From assembly GCF_900100365.1 (NCBI RefSeq), contig NZ_FNKU01000001.1, positions 1,798,001 through 1,862,000 of the forward strand: a stretch of DNA of 64,000 nt, written 5' to 3'. Made by a program: the position numbers and the translations under genes. Numbering within the stretch: the stretch's first letter is position 1; each line of letters begins with the position of its first letter. Below, piece by piece: positions 1 through 8,527 of this stretch. A model generated the notes under the pieces. The model saw only the letters and a program-made list of their open reading frames with translations, was not told the origin of the DNA and searched no databases. This DNA comes from Pseudomonas cannabina (lineage in GTDB: Bacteria; Pseudomonadota; Gammaproteobacteria; Pseudomonadales; Pseudomonadaceae).

Positions 1-1632
1 ACGCGCCTCGGGCACGCTCGCCGGTGTGGCGATCTTGCCGGGGTTGAGCTGGTTGAACGGGTCGCAGGCAGCCTTGAGCGCCTGCAAGGCCGGATACAGT
101 TCGCCGAAATACTCGGGCACGTATTGCGAACGCAGGCCTTTGCCGTGCTCGCCCCACAGCAAGCCGCCATAGCGCTTGGTCAGCGCCGCGACGGCGTCGG
201 AAATTGGCCGAATCAGCGCTGCCTGCGCCGGGTCTTTCATGTCCAGAATCGGTCGCACATGCAACACGCCCGCGTCCACGTGGCCGAACATGCCGTATTG
301 CAGGCCGTAGCTGTCCAGCAGCGCACGGAACTCCTGAATATAGTCAGCGAGATTTTCCGGGGGGACTGCGGTGTCTTCCACAAATGGCTGCGGCCGCGCT
401 TCGCCTTGTACGTTACCGAGCAACCCTACCGAGCGCTTGCGCATGGCGTAGACCCGATTCACCGCCGCGCTGCCGATTGCCAGCGTGTGACCCAGGCGCA
501 CCACCGACGTGTCTGCCTGCAAGTGGCTGACGAAAGCATGCACGCGCTGCTCCACGTCGCTCAACTCATCGCTGCTGAACTCGATCAGGTTGATGCCCAG
601 CGTCGGTGTCGCCGGGTCCTGCGGAAAGTACTCGGCCACGCCATGCCAGACGATGTCCTGCATCGCCAGCATCAGCACTTTGGAATCCACGGTTTCAATC
701 GACAGCGGCTTGTGCGCCATTAAAGCCTTGGCGTCACGCAAGGCATCCATGAAGCCGGCGTAACGCACGTTGACCAGAATCGAGTGCTTGGGAATCGGCA
801 GCACGTTGAGCCGGGCTTCGACAATAAAACCCAGCGAGCCTTCGGAGCCGCACAGCACGCTGTTCAGGTTGAAGCGCCCGTCTTCCTCGCGCAGGTGCGC
901 CAGATCGTAACCGGTCAGGCAGCGATTCAGTGGCGGAAACACGTCCTTGATCAGCTGCGCCTGGGTGTCGGCAATCTGCTGTGCGCAGCGGTACACATCG
1001 CCAGCCCGATCAACACGCGCCTGCTCACTGGCCAGTTGCACCGGGCCCATCGCCTGGCTGTGGACGTAAGAGCCACCGAGCAACACGGTCGACAGTTCCA
1101 GCACATGGTCGCGGGTCTTGCCGTAGGTGCAACTGCCCTGCCCGCTGGCGTCGGTATTGATCATACCGCCGACCGTGGCGCGGTTGGAGGTTGATAACTC
1201 CGGCGCGAAAAACAGCCCGTGCGGCTTCAAGGCTGCGTTGAGCTGGTCCTTGACCACGCCAGTCTGCACCCGCACCCAACGCTCCTCGACGTTGATTTCA
1301 AGGATGTTATTCATGTGCCGCGACAGATCGACCACCACGCCATCGGTCAGCGACTGCCCGTTAGTGCCGGTGCCGCCACCACGTGGGGTCAGTACCACCT
1401 GTCGATGTTCGGGCCGCGCGGCCAGGCGAGCGACGATCGCTACATCATGGCTGTCCATTGGAAACACCGCCGCCTGCGGCAAGCGCTGATAGATGGAGTT
1501 GTCGGTGGCCATTACTGTGCGAGAGCTGTGATCCCTGGCGATTTCGCCGCGAAAGCCACCCTCGACCAGCGCATCGAGAAAACGATCGTAATGGCCGATC
1601 TGTTCGGAGGTCGGTTTCAGCAGCGCAATCAT
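1..1632 (-). CDS. ydiJ: YdiJ-type FAD-binding oxidoreductase (D-2-hydroxyglutarate dehydrogenase family), partial
   Basis: About 544 N-terminal residues of an FAD-linked dehydrogenase whose 3' end lies beyond the window. The protein starts MIALLKPTSEQIGHYDRF and carries the PCMH-type FAD signature PRGGGTGTNGQSL near residue 85, then PELSTSNRATVGGMINTDAS. The visible part ends in FNQLNPGKI. These blocks align from memory with E. coli YdiJ, a protein of about 1000 residues that fuses a GlcD-like FAD domain to a GlpC-like FeS domain and oxidises D-2-hydroxyglutarate in the cytosol. The FeS half is not visible. The gene is divergent from a LysR regulator across a gap of about 150 bp, which suggests local regulation. 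Family assignment is firm; the exact substrate is inferred. Confidence 0.9.
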   Translation of the reverse strand, partial: MIALLKPTSEQIGHYDRFLDALVEGGFRGEIARDHSSRTVMATDNSIYQRLPQAAVFPMDSHDVAIVARLAARPEHRQVVLTPRGGGTGTNGQSLTDGVVVDLSRHMNNILEINVEERWVRVQTGVVKDQLNAALKPHGLFFAPELSTSNRATVGGMINTDASGQGSCTYGKTRDHVLELSTVLLGGSYVHSQAMGPVQLASEQARVDRAGDVYRCAQQIADTQAQLIKDVFPPLNRCLTGYDLAHLREEDGRFNLNSVLCGSEGSLGFIVEARLNVLPIPKHSILVNVRYAGFMDALRDAKALMAHKPLSIETVDSKVLMLAMQDIVWHGVAEYFPQDPATPTLGINLIEFSSDELSDVEQRVHAFVSHLQADTSVVRLGHTLAIGSAAVNRVYAMRKRSVGLLGNVQGEARPQPFVEDTAVPPENLADYIQEFRALLDSYGLQYGMFGHVDAGVLHVRPILDMKDPAQAALIRPISDAVAALTKRYGGLLWGEHGKGLRSQYVPEYFGELYPALQALKAACDPFNQLNPGKIATPASVPEAR

Positions 1633-1786
1633 GGTGGGTTTCCTGGTTGGCTAGGCGTTTTCTATGCAAAGCACGTATGCTTCGAAACGCTCGTATGCAG
1701 GGTGTTATCAAGGGTTACCGCGATTCTCCCGCCTGTCGTGCTTCAGCGCAAACGTAAAACATGCCGCTTTTCCATGAGTTTTATGA

Positions 1787-2692
1787 ATGAACACCAGAAG
1801 ATTGACGCCTTCGATGTCGCTGCTGCTCGCCTTTGAAGCGGCTGCCCGGCATGGCAGCTTCACCAAGGCCGCCGACGAACTGGCCCTGACCCAGAGCGCG
1901 GTCAGCCGTCAGGTGCAGGCGCTGGAGGCACAATTGCAGGTCGAGTTGTTCAAACGCGACGGCAGGCGCATCGAACTGACCACCGCAGGCGCGTTGTATC
2001 AGCACGAGCTGGCCGCCGCACTGGGCCGCATCCGCAGCGCGACGTTGCAGACCATCGCCCATAAATCCGAGGGCGGCACCCTGCACCTGGCGGTGCTGCC
2101 GACCTTCGGTTCCAAGTGGCTGCTGCCGCGCATGAATGATTTCTACACTCGGCATCCGGGCTATGTGGTGCACATTCACTCGCGCATCGTGCACGCCGAT
2201 CTGACGCCCGCAGCCAGCGAAATGAACGCCATTATCTGTGCGGGCCACGGTAACTGGCCGGGCTACATTGCGCACCCGCTGGTCAGCGAGAAACTGGTGG
2301 TCATTGCCAGCCCTGCCGCGCTCGCGGGCTACCAGTCGATGACCCCGGCGCAGGTTGCCCAGCAATCATTGCTGAGCGTGGTGTCGCGGCCCAATGCCTG
2401 GTCGGACTGGTTTGACAGCAATCATCTGTCCCATCACGTCATGCGTCCCGGCCCGAGCTTCGAGCTGACCTCGCACCTGATCCAGGCCGTAGCGGCCGGG
2501 ATCGGCATTGCCTTGGTGCCGCGCATTCTGGTGCAGGACGAAATCAGCAACGGCGAGCTGGTGACGCTGTTCGAGCCTCTCGACAGCGGGCGAAATTACT
2601 ACCTGGCCTACGCCACGCGCTTTCAGAATCTGCCGTCGCTGTGCGTATTCCGGGACTGGCTGTTATCGACGCCGTTCCCGGACAGTCTGTGA
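1787..2692 (+). CDS. LysR-family transcriptional regulator
   Basis: 301 residues, the usual length for the family. The N-terminal winged helix-turn-helix reads LLLAFEAAARHGSFTKAA and then LTQSAVSRQVQALE (residues about 13-45). The rest is a periplasmic-binding-protein-like effector domain. In the style of GcvA-like LysR proteins it ends in an FRDWLLS block. It is divergent from the ydiJ-type gene and is followed 25 bp later by a second LysR gene in the same direction. It probably senses a small carboxylate or amino acid and controls a neighbour, but the target is not shown by the sequence. The start at 1787 is used; another ATG lies at 1783 in another frame. Confidence 0.9.
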   Translation: MNTRRLTPSMSLLLAFEAAARHGSFTKAADELALTQSAVSRQVQALEAQLQVELFKRDGRRIELTTAGALYQHELAAALGRIRSATLQTIAHKSEGGTLHLAVLPTFGSKWLLPRMNDFYTRHPGYVVHIHSRIVHADLTPAASEMNAIICAGHGNWPGYIAHPLVSEKLVVIASPAALAGYQSMTPAQVAQQSLLSVVSRPNAWSDWFDSNHLSHHVMRPGPSFELTSHLIQAVAAGIGIALVPRILVQDEISNGELVTLFEPLDSGRNYYLAYATRFQNLPSLCVFRDWLLSTPFPDSL

Positions 2693-2717
2693 ATCGAGCC
2701 TGCAAACAGGAGCCACC

Positions 2718-3614
2718 GTGCGTATCGAACCCCTTCCGCCCCTGCAGAACCTGATCGCCTTCGAGGCCACCGTACGGCACGGCAGCTTTACCCGCGCCGC
2801 GACCGAGTTGAATCTGACCCAAAGCGCGATCAGCCGCCAGGTCGCGCAACTCGAGGAATTCCTCGGCCGGGCATTGTTTCGCCGTGAGCACAAGCGCATC
2901 CACCTGACCGTCGCCGGGCAGATCTACGCCGAGCAGATTCAGCGAATGTTGACTCTGTGCGCCGAAGCGACTGCACAAGTCATCACCCACAGCGGCGATC
3001 AGCAACTGACACTGGCCTGCTCCAGTGGCGTCGCGGCCTTGTGGCTTGGCCCGCTGCTGGGGCGTTATCGCGACGCGTTTCCGGCGGTGGACATCCGCCT
3101 GCGGGTGGTCGACGGGCTGGACTCGCTGATCCGCGCCGAATTCGACCTGGCGTTGTATTTTCTGCGCGAAACGTCGCCGGCAGGCCTGGACAGTCGTCTA
3201 CTGTTTGCCGAATCGGTCAACGCTTACTGCTCGCCCGACTACCTGCAAGGCCAGGTGCTGGAACCCGCGCAACTGCTGGATCATTGTCTGTTGATGCTCG
3301 AAGACGGGCAGCGTCAGTGGTTGTCGTGGTCCGACTGGTTCGGCCGTCAGGGTGTCGACGCCTCGCTGATCCGTCAGCGCATGACCGTCAACCTGTACCC
3401 GGTGCTGGTGGACCTGGCCATCGCCGGGCACGGCATCGTGCTTGGCTGGCAGCCGATGATCGATCGCCACGTACAGTCCGGTGCGCTGGTGCCGGCGTGC
3501 AACACCAGCGTCGGCGCAGTCGGCGGCTATTACCTGCTGACCCCCAGCGGCAAGATGCCCCGCCGCGCGGCACGTGCGTTCGAAAAATGGCTGAGTGAAG
3601 AAATAGCCGGTTAA
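2718..3614 (+). CDS. LysR-family transcriptional regulator
   Basis: 298 residues. The GTG start is supported by AGGAG at about 2708-2712. The helix-turn-helix region FEATVRHGSFTRAATELN with LTQSAISRQVAQLEE is at residues about 15-50, followed by a LysR substrate-binding domain. It resembles the preceding LysR protein in its DNA-binding half but differs in the sensor domain, so it is a paralogue rather than a recent copy. It lies upstream of the MHS transporter and amidohydrolase genes in the same direction and is a plausible regulator of them. Function beyond the family is inference. Confidence 0.9.
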   Translation: MRIEPLPPLQNLIAFEATVRHGSFTRAATELNLTQSAISRQVAQLEEFLGRALFRREHKRIHLTVAGQIYAEQIQRMLTLCAEATAQVITHSGDQQLTLACSSGVAALWLGPLLGRYRDAFPAVDIRLRVVDGLDSLIRAEFDLALYFLRETSPAGLDSRLLFAESVNAYCSPDYLQGQVLEPAQLLDHCLLMLEDGQRQWLSWSDWFGRQGVDASLIRQRMTVNLYPVLVDLAIAGHGIVLGWQPMIDRHVQSGALVPACNTSVGAVGGYYLLTPSGKMPRRAARAFEKWLSEEIAG

Positions 3615-3624
3615 CCTCAAAATA

Positions 3625-3645
3625 TGCATGCGCCCAGCGCATGCA
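3625..3645. other. Perfect 9-bp-stem hairpin behind the second LysR gene
   Basis: TGCATGCGC, loop CCA, GCGCATGCA forms a perfect stem 11 bp after the LysR stop. There is no U-run, so it is not a classical terminator. It could be an attenuating stem or a palindromic operator ahead of the transporter gene. Confidence 0.5.
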
Positions 3646-3803
3646 AACCTGCGTAATAAGCGTTTTCTCAAAAGTTGCCCAGCGCCTACTCTCGAATCAA
3701 GCGGGCTAAAGACCTGACTCTGCTGCACCTCGCCAACTCTGCCCCCAATCAATGCAGCCAATGCAGGGGCTTCCCTGCGTGTATCGCATGCAGGAGCCAA
3801 ACA

Positions 3804-5125
3804 GTGAGCACTACACAACAATCCGCCTCACGCAGCCACGAGCAGACCCACGATCAAAAAGCCCGCCGGGCGGTCACCGCGACTGTCATCGGCAACGGCC
3901 TCGAGTGGTTCGACTTCACGGGCTACAGCTTTTTCTCGGTGATCATCGCCAAAGTATTCTTCCCCACCGGCAGCGAGCTGACCTCATACCTGCTGGCACT
4001 GGCGACCTTCGGTGTCGGCTTTTTCATGCGCCCGGTCGGCGGTATCGTGCTCGGTATCTACAGCGACAAGCGCGGGCGCAAGGCCGCGTTGTCGCTGACT
4101 ATCCTGCTCATGGCAATGGGCACGCTGATCATCGGCCTGACGCCGAGCTTCGCGCAGATTGGCTATCTGGCACCGGTGCTGATTGTGCTGGCGCGCCTGC
4201 TGCAGGGGTTCTCCGCCGGGGGTGAAATGGGCAGCGCTACGGCGTTTCTGACCGAGCACGCGCCCGAGGGCAAGAAAGCGTTCTATTCCAGCTGGATTCA
4301 GGCCAGCATCGGCGTTGCGGTGCTGCTCGGCTCGGCACTGGGCGCGATCCTGTCGACTTATCTGACCCAGGGCAGCTTGAAAGCTGGGGCTGGCGCGTGC
4401 CTTTTCTGATCGGCACGCTGATTGGCCCGGTCGGCTTCTACATCCGCAGCCGGGTCGATGAAACGCCTGCCTACACAGCGGCCAAACGCGTCGAATCGCC
4501 GCTGCGCGAAGTCATCAAGACCTATCCGCGCCAGACCCTGATCAGCTTTTCGCTGGTGGTGTTGTGGACGGTCTGCACCTACGCGATCCTGTTCTATATC
4601 CCGTCCTACGCGCAGCGCGTGCTCGGCCTGCCGTCATGGATGGGCTTCAGTGCCGGCATGATGGGCGGCGCAGTGCTGATCGTCGCCACACCGATTGTTG
4701 GCGCCCTGGCTGACCGCAGCGGGCATCGACCGTGGCTGCTGGGCTCGGCGATTGCCATCTTTTTCAGCGCTTACCCGATGTTTCTGTTCATCAACCAGGT
4801 GCCGGGGCTGTATTCACTGCTGATTTTCGAACTGGTGCTCGGCCTGCTGATCTCCGGTTATATCGGCTCGATCCTCGCCGCCTTCGGTGAGCTGTTGCCG
4901 ACCCACGTGCTGTCCACCGGCCTTTCCGTGGCCTACAACTTTGCCGTGACGATCTTCGGTGGTTTCGCCACGTTCACGATTACCTGGCTGATTGCCACAA
5001 CCGGCAGCAACCTGGCACCCGCCTTTTACATCATGTTCGCCGCTATTGTCAGCGGCATCGGCGCGCTGCTTTATCGTGATCGTGCGCCGACCGCTCATCG
5101 CCCTTTGTCTGGAGCTTACCCATGA
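3804..5125 (+). pseudogene. MHS-family (metabolite:H+ symporter) MFS transporter, frameshifted
   Basis: The GTG start at 3804 has AGGAG at 3792-3796. The first half (to the frameshift) contains the MHS-type entry GNGLEWFDFTGYSFFS and the cytoplasmic-loop motif GIYSDKRGRKAAL. It then runs into a stop at 4407-4409. The downstream half continues in another frame from VPFLIGTLIGPVGFYIRSR to 5125. Restoring one A in the AAA run at 4380-4382 would give SLKSWGWRVPFLI and one protein of about 440 residues with 12 membrane segments, the normal family length. The 3' end overlaps the amidohydrolase start (ATGA), so the two form an operon. The transporter probably imports that enzyme's substrate. The single-base loss could be real or a sequencing error. 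Confidence 0.85.
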
Positions 5126-6381
5126 GTACCGCTGAATCCCCGTGCCTGATCCTGCGCAACGGCCGCCTGCTGGACCTGAACCTGGGCGAGCTGATCACCG
5201 GCCAGGAAGTCGTGATCGAGGGCGAGCGTATCGTCGAGGTGCGCGCCGAAGATCAGCCTGCCCCGGCCAATGCTCAGGTGATCGATCTGGGCGGCAGAAC
5301 CCTGATGCCGGGCCTGATCGATTGTCACGTCCACGTTCTGGCCTCCAACGCCAACCTGGGCATGAACGCGCTGCAACCCAATGCGATCATCATGTACCGC
5401 GCGCTGCCGATTCTGGCGGCGATGCTCGATCGTGGTTTCACCACCGTGCGCGATGCTGGCGGTGCCGACTGGGCGCTGGCGCGTTCAATCCAGATGGGCC
5501 TGATTCCCGGCCCGAGGATCTTCGCGTCCGGCAAGGCGCTGTCGCAGACCGGTGGCCATGGCGACATGCGTGCACGTGGCGAACTGCTGCTTAACGAGCC
5601 CTGCTCGTGCTGCTTCCGGGCCGGGGCCATCGCCCGCGTGGTGGATGGCGTCGACAACGTGCGCCTGGCGGTGCGCGAAGAACTGCAACAGGGCGCCAAC
5701 CAGATCAAGATCATGGCCTCGGGTGGCGTTTCTTCGCCGACTGATCCGATTGCCAATACCCAGTACAGCGAGGCTGAAATCCGCGCCATCGTCGACGAAG
5801 CCGCGGCGGCCAACACCTACGTCATGGCCCACGCCTACACGGCCCGGGCGATTCGCCGGGCCATCGAGTGCGGCGTGCGGACCATCGAGCACGGCAATCT
5901 GGTGGATGCCGACACCGCTCGGCTGATGGCCGAAAAAGGTGCCTTTGCGGTGCCGACCCAGGTCACCTACGAAATGCTCGCCGAGTACGGCGAACGCTTC
6001 GGCCTGCCTGCTGACTCTGTGGCGAAGATCGAGGACGTGCGTCAGGCCGGACGCAACGCCTTGTTACTGTTCGCCGAAGCAGGCGTGCCGATGGGCTATG
6101 GCTCAGACCTGCTGGGAGAAATGCACGAGTATCAAACCCATGAGCTGAGAATTCGTGCAGAACTGCTGGGTAATCTGGCGGCGCTGCGCAGTGCCACCAG
6201 CGTTGCCGCACAGATTCTGCAACGCGAAGGTGAACTGGGGTGCATCGCTGCGGGCGCCATTGCCGACCTGCTGGTGGTGGATGGCGATCCGCTCAGCGAT
6301 ATCAACTGCCTGGTGGGCCAGGGCGAGCAACTGGCGATGATTGTTCAGGGCGGTCAGGTGCGCAAAAACACCCTGACTTGA
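5122..6381 (+). CDS. Metal-dependent amidohydrolase (Xaa-Arg dipeptidase / imidazolonepropionase-like)
   Basis: 419 residues, full length for the amidohydrolase superfamily. Visible ligands of the binuclear site are H69 and H71 (DCHVHV), K196 (QIKIMASGGV, the lysine usually carboxylated), H237 (MAHAYT), H257 (IEHGN) and D329 (GYGSDLLGEMHEYQ). This set matches the prolidase-like group that hydrolyses N-acyl or dipeptide substrates. The exact substrate cannot be read from the sequence. The start codon overlaps the stop of the MHS transporter gene, pointing to coupled uptake and hydrolysis. It converges on the broken deacetylase, ending 8 bp from it. Confidence 0.85.
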   Translation: MSTAESPCLILRNGRLLDLNLGELITGQEVVIEGERIVEVRAEDQPAPANAQVIDLGGRTLMPGLIDCHVHVLASNANLGMNALQPNAIIMYRALPILAAMLDRGFTTVRDAGGADWALARSIQMGLIPGPRIFASGKALSQTGGHGDMRARGELLLNEPCSCCFRAGAIARVVDGVDNVRLAVREELQQGANQIKIMASGGVSSPTDPIANTQYSEAEIRAIVDEAAAANTYVMAHAYTARAIRRAIECGVRTIEHGNLVDADTARLMAEKGAFAVPTQVTYEMLAEYGERFGLPADSVAKIEDVRQAGRNALLLFAEAGVPMGYGSDLLGEMHEYQTHELRIRAELLGNLAALRSATSVAAQILQREGELGCIAAGAIADLLVVDGDPLSDINCLVGQGEQLAMIVQGGQVRKNTLT

Positions 6382-6388
6382 TTGGCCG

Positions 6389-7247
6389 TCAGTGAGCGTT
6401 GTGGTCCCAGATCCAGTTCCACACGCCGGGTAAGCGAACAGGCTGGTCGGCATTTTTGACCGTTCGGGCCAAGGCAGCGCGCTGTCATCGTAAAACGGCT
6501 TAGCGGCCAGCCGCACACCCGTCTGCGCGGCGCTGTCGACCAGTATCTGCACGTATTCCTGCGTATGCCGTGCGGTGTAGCGGTTCAGGTCATGGAAAGT
6601 CACCACCACCGGAATCACCCCGTCCACCACGGGCAACTCTCCGGCAGCGATACGTTCGCGCACTTGGGACAGCTGGCTGACCATGTTCGAGCGGCGGCGC
6701 AGGCTGAAGTTGTAACCCCATATTTTTCCGTCATTGGCGCTCAGGTCGGTCAGCAACACCTTCAGATCGTGCCGCTGATAGGCGCTGAACGTGCGTTTGT
6801 CATAGTTCCAGAATGGCGGCCGCAGCAAGAGGGTCGGTGAGCCGGTAATCGAAGCCAGGATGGCGCAGCCCTTGGTCAGCGATTGCTCCAGTGCTTCATC
6901 GGTCAGCGAACGATGATTGGTGTGGTGCGGCGTAGCGGTGTGAACCCCCGCAGATGGCCTTCCTCATGCTCGCGCTGCATGATTGCCCGCCCTTGCTCGC
7001 TGTTGCCTGCGCCCGTCGCGCCGGTCTGCACGAAAAATACCGCTTTGATGTTCGGCTGAACCGGGTTTTGCGCGAGGCTGTCGAGCACCGTGATGCTCGG
7101 GTTGTAAAACGTCGAGGCGCTCGGGCCATCGTCGAAGGTCAGCAAAAAGCGAACCGGCGGCTGCTGACGCAGCTTCTCTGTGGTAGCTGCCGTCAGCGGG
7201 ACCGGCGCACTGATGCAGGCCGACAGGCTCAGGGCGATGGCAAGCAT
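6389..7247 (-). pseudogene. Polysaccharide deacetylase-like lipoprotein, two frameshifts
   Basis: Three reading frames together encode one NodB-type protein. The first part has LSLSAC (a possible lipobox) and the metal motif LLTFDDGPSAS. The second runs from HTATPHHTNHRSLTDEALE through LLLRPPFWNYD. The last ends PVRLPGVWNWIWDHNAH at 6389. The first shift lies near 6945-6953: restoring one G gives GHLAGVHTATPHH. The second lies near 6476-6486, in the GCGCTGCC stretch of the coding strand. Family members remove acetyl groups from envelope polysaccharides or peptidoglycan. The only ATG sits 10 residues before the lipobox cysteine. A more natural start overlapping the upstream stop reads ATA here. 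The gene follows the GNAT-C39 gene directly. Confidence 0.75.
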
Positions 7248-7270
7248 CCACAGGGCGTTGAAGACGGGTT

Positions 7271-8440
7271 TTATCTGAGGGCTGGAACCTTTGCGTGAGC
7301 TGCCGAAGCCTTGTGTAAAGCGGGCGCATGGTCATCCACCGACGCGGCAAACACAATCACTGCGGCTCTGAGTTTGTCGGCACCGAAACAGCTCATGCGG
7401 TTGAAATCAGCGTGGCTGACCGGCATGTGCTGACAGTCGATGGCCTGACGGTGCAGGCTGTGATCGATATCCGGATCATGCAGGTAGACAAAGTCACTGT
7501 CGCAGCCCGTCACCATCACCCAGTGCGGGGCCTTGGAGCGTGTCAGGCGATAGCTGCTGATCAACACCAACGGCCTGCCGCCCTCGGCCAGCAGGCGTGG
7601 CAGGCTCAACGAACGGTTGGGCAATGTCTGCACGCTGGACGCCGCCAATTCGCGACAGAATTGCTCGTGAACCAGACGAATCACCTGCTTTTTCCTGTCG
7701 CTGCGCACGCCGCCGAGAAACAGCGGGCCAGACACCGACACCAGCAGGTCCACGGCAAAGCCCCGTCGCCACGCCGCCAGCGCCAACCCCTGCGGGCTGC
7801 AACCGCCGTGGCCGGAGGTCATGAACACCGTGGTCGCTTCGCGCCAGATCTGCAACTCTTCGGCGCGGCTCATGGAGCGCTCGGGTTGCAGGGCTTTCAT
7901 GGCCATCAACAGGCAGGCCGGGCCGCAGGTGAAGTCCAGCGTCTGCTGGTAGTAAGGCACCGGGCGGCTGTCTTGCCGAGCGTGCTCGACGATGCGTTTC
8001 TCGTAACGCAGCGCCGGAGCATGGTCCTGATAATAATCTTCAACCTGAGCGAAGCGCCGATACCCGCTGCGCTCGTACAGCGCGATGGCCGCCGTATTGT
8101 CAGGGCGCACTTCCAGCCGCAGGTAAGCGCAATCGCGCTCTACCGCCTGCTGTTCGGCGCGCAGCAACAACTGCCTGCCCAGCCCCTGCCCCCTTGCGGA
8201 GTCGGCAATCGCCAGCGAATACAGACGCCCCAGTGAAGTGCCGCGATGAAACAGCACCAGCGCATAGCCGTTGAGCTGGCCAGCGTGCTCGGCGACGATC
8301 AGACACGCGTTGGCGCGGCGAATCATCCAGTGAAAGCTGCGCGCCGTCAGCCGGTCGCCTTCAAAGCACTGGTTCTCCAGCACCAGCAACGCCTCGATAT
8401 CGTCTGCCACGGCATCACGAAATATAAAGTCCATCTGCAC
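7271..8440 (-). CDS. GNAT acetyltransferase fused to a C39-like peptidase domain
   Basis: 389 residues with two domains. Residues about 1-150 are a GNAT fold with the acetyl-CoA loop LAIADSARGQGLGRQLL and the terminal NTAAIALYERSGYRRF. Residues about 160-365 are a papain-like, C39-type domain with LDFTCGPACLLMAMK (candidate nucleophile Cys), KAPHWVMVTGCD (candidate His) and YLHDPD (candidate Asp). The gene is divergent from a RimK-like ATP-grasp ligase, the arrangement expected for peptide tagging and trimming. It could acetylate and cleave a peptide or small ribosomal target, but no substrate is shown. Either Met1 or Met3 could be the start. Confidence 0.85.
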   Translation of the reverse strand: MQMDFIFRDAVADDIEALLVLENQCFEGDRLTARSFHWMIRRANACLIVAEHAGQLNGYALVLFHRGTSLGRLYSLAIADSARGQGLGRQLLLRAEQQAVERDCAYLRLEVRPDNTAAIALYERSGYRRFAQVEDYYQDHAPALRYEKRIVEHARQDSRPVPYYQQTLDFTCGPACLLMAMKALQPERSMSRAEELQIWREATTVFMTSGHGGCSPQGLALAAWRRGFAVDLLVSVSGPLFLGGVRSDRKKQVIRLVHEQFCRELAASSVQTLPNRSLSLPRLLAEGGRPLVLISSYRLTRSKAPHWVMVTGCDSDFVYLHDPDIDHSLHRQAIDCQHMPVSHADFNRMSCFGADKLRAAVIVFAASVDDHAPALHKASAAHAKVPALR

Positions 8441-8527
8441 CGCCGTAAAAGTTGTGTAACGAAACGGGACATTTCAAAAAGCACATGCTTAATAGAAAGG
8501 ACTTGTTTCCCATCGGATCGATTACAC

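Noticed and set aside
1633..1786. LysR operator with repeated CGTATGC between ydiJ and the first LysR gene
   Set aside because: The two CGTATGC copies are direct, not inverted, and the T-N11-A pattern is too loose to support a site.
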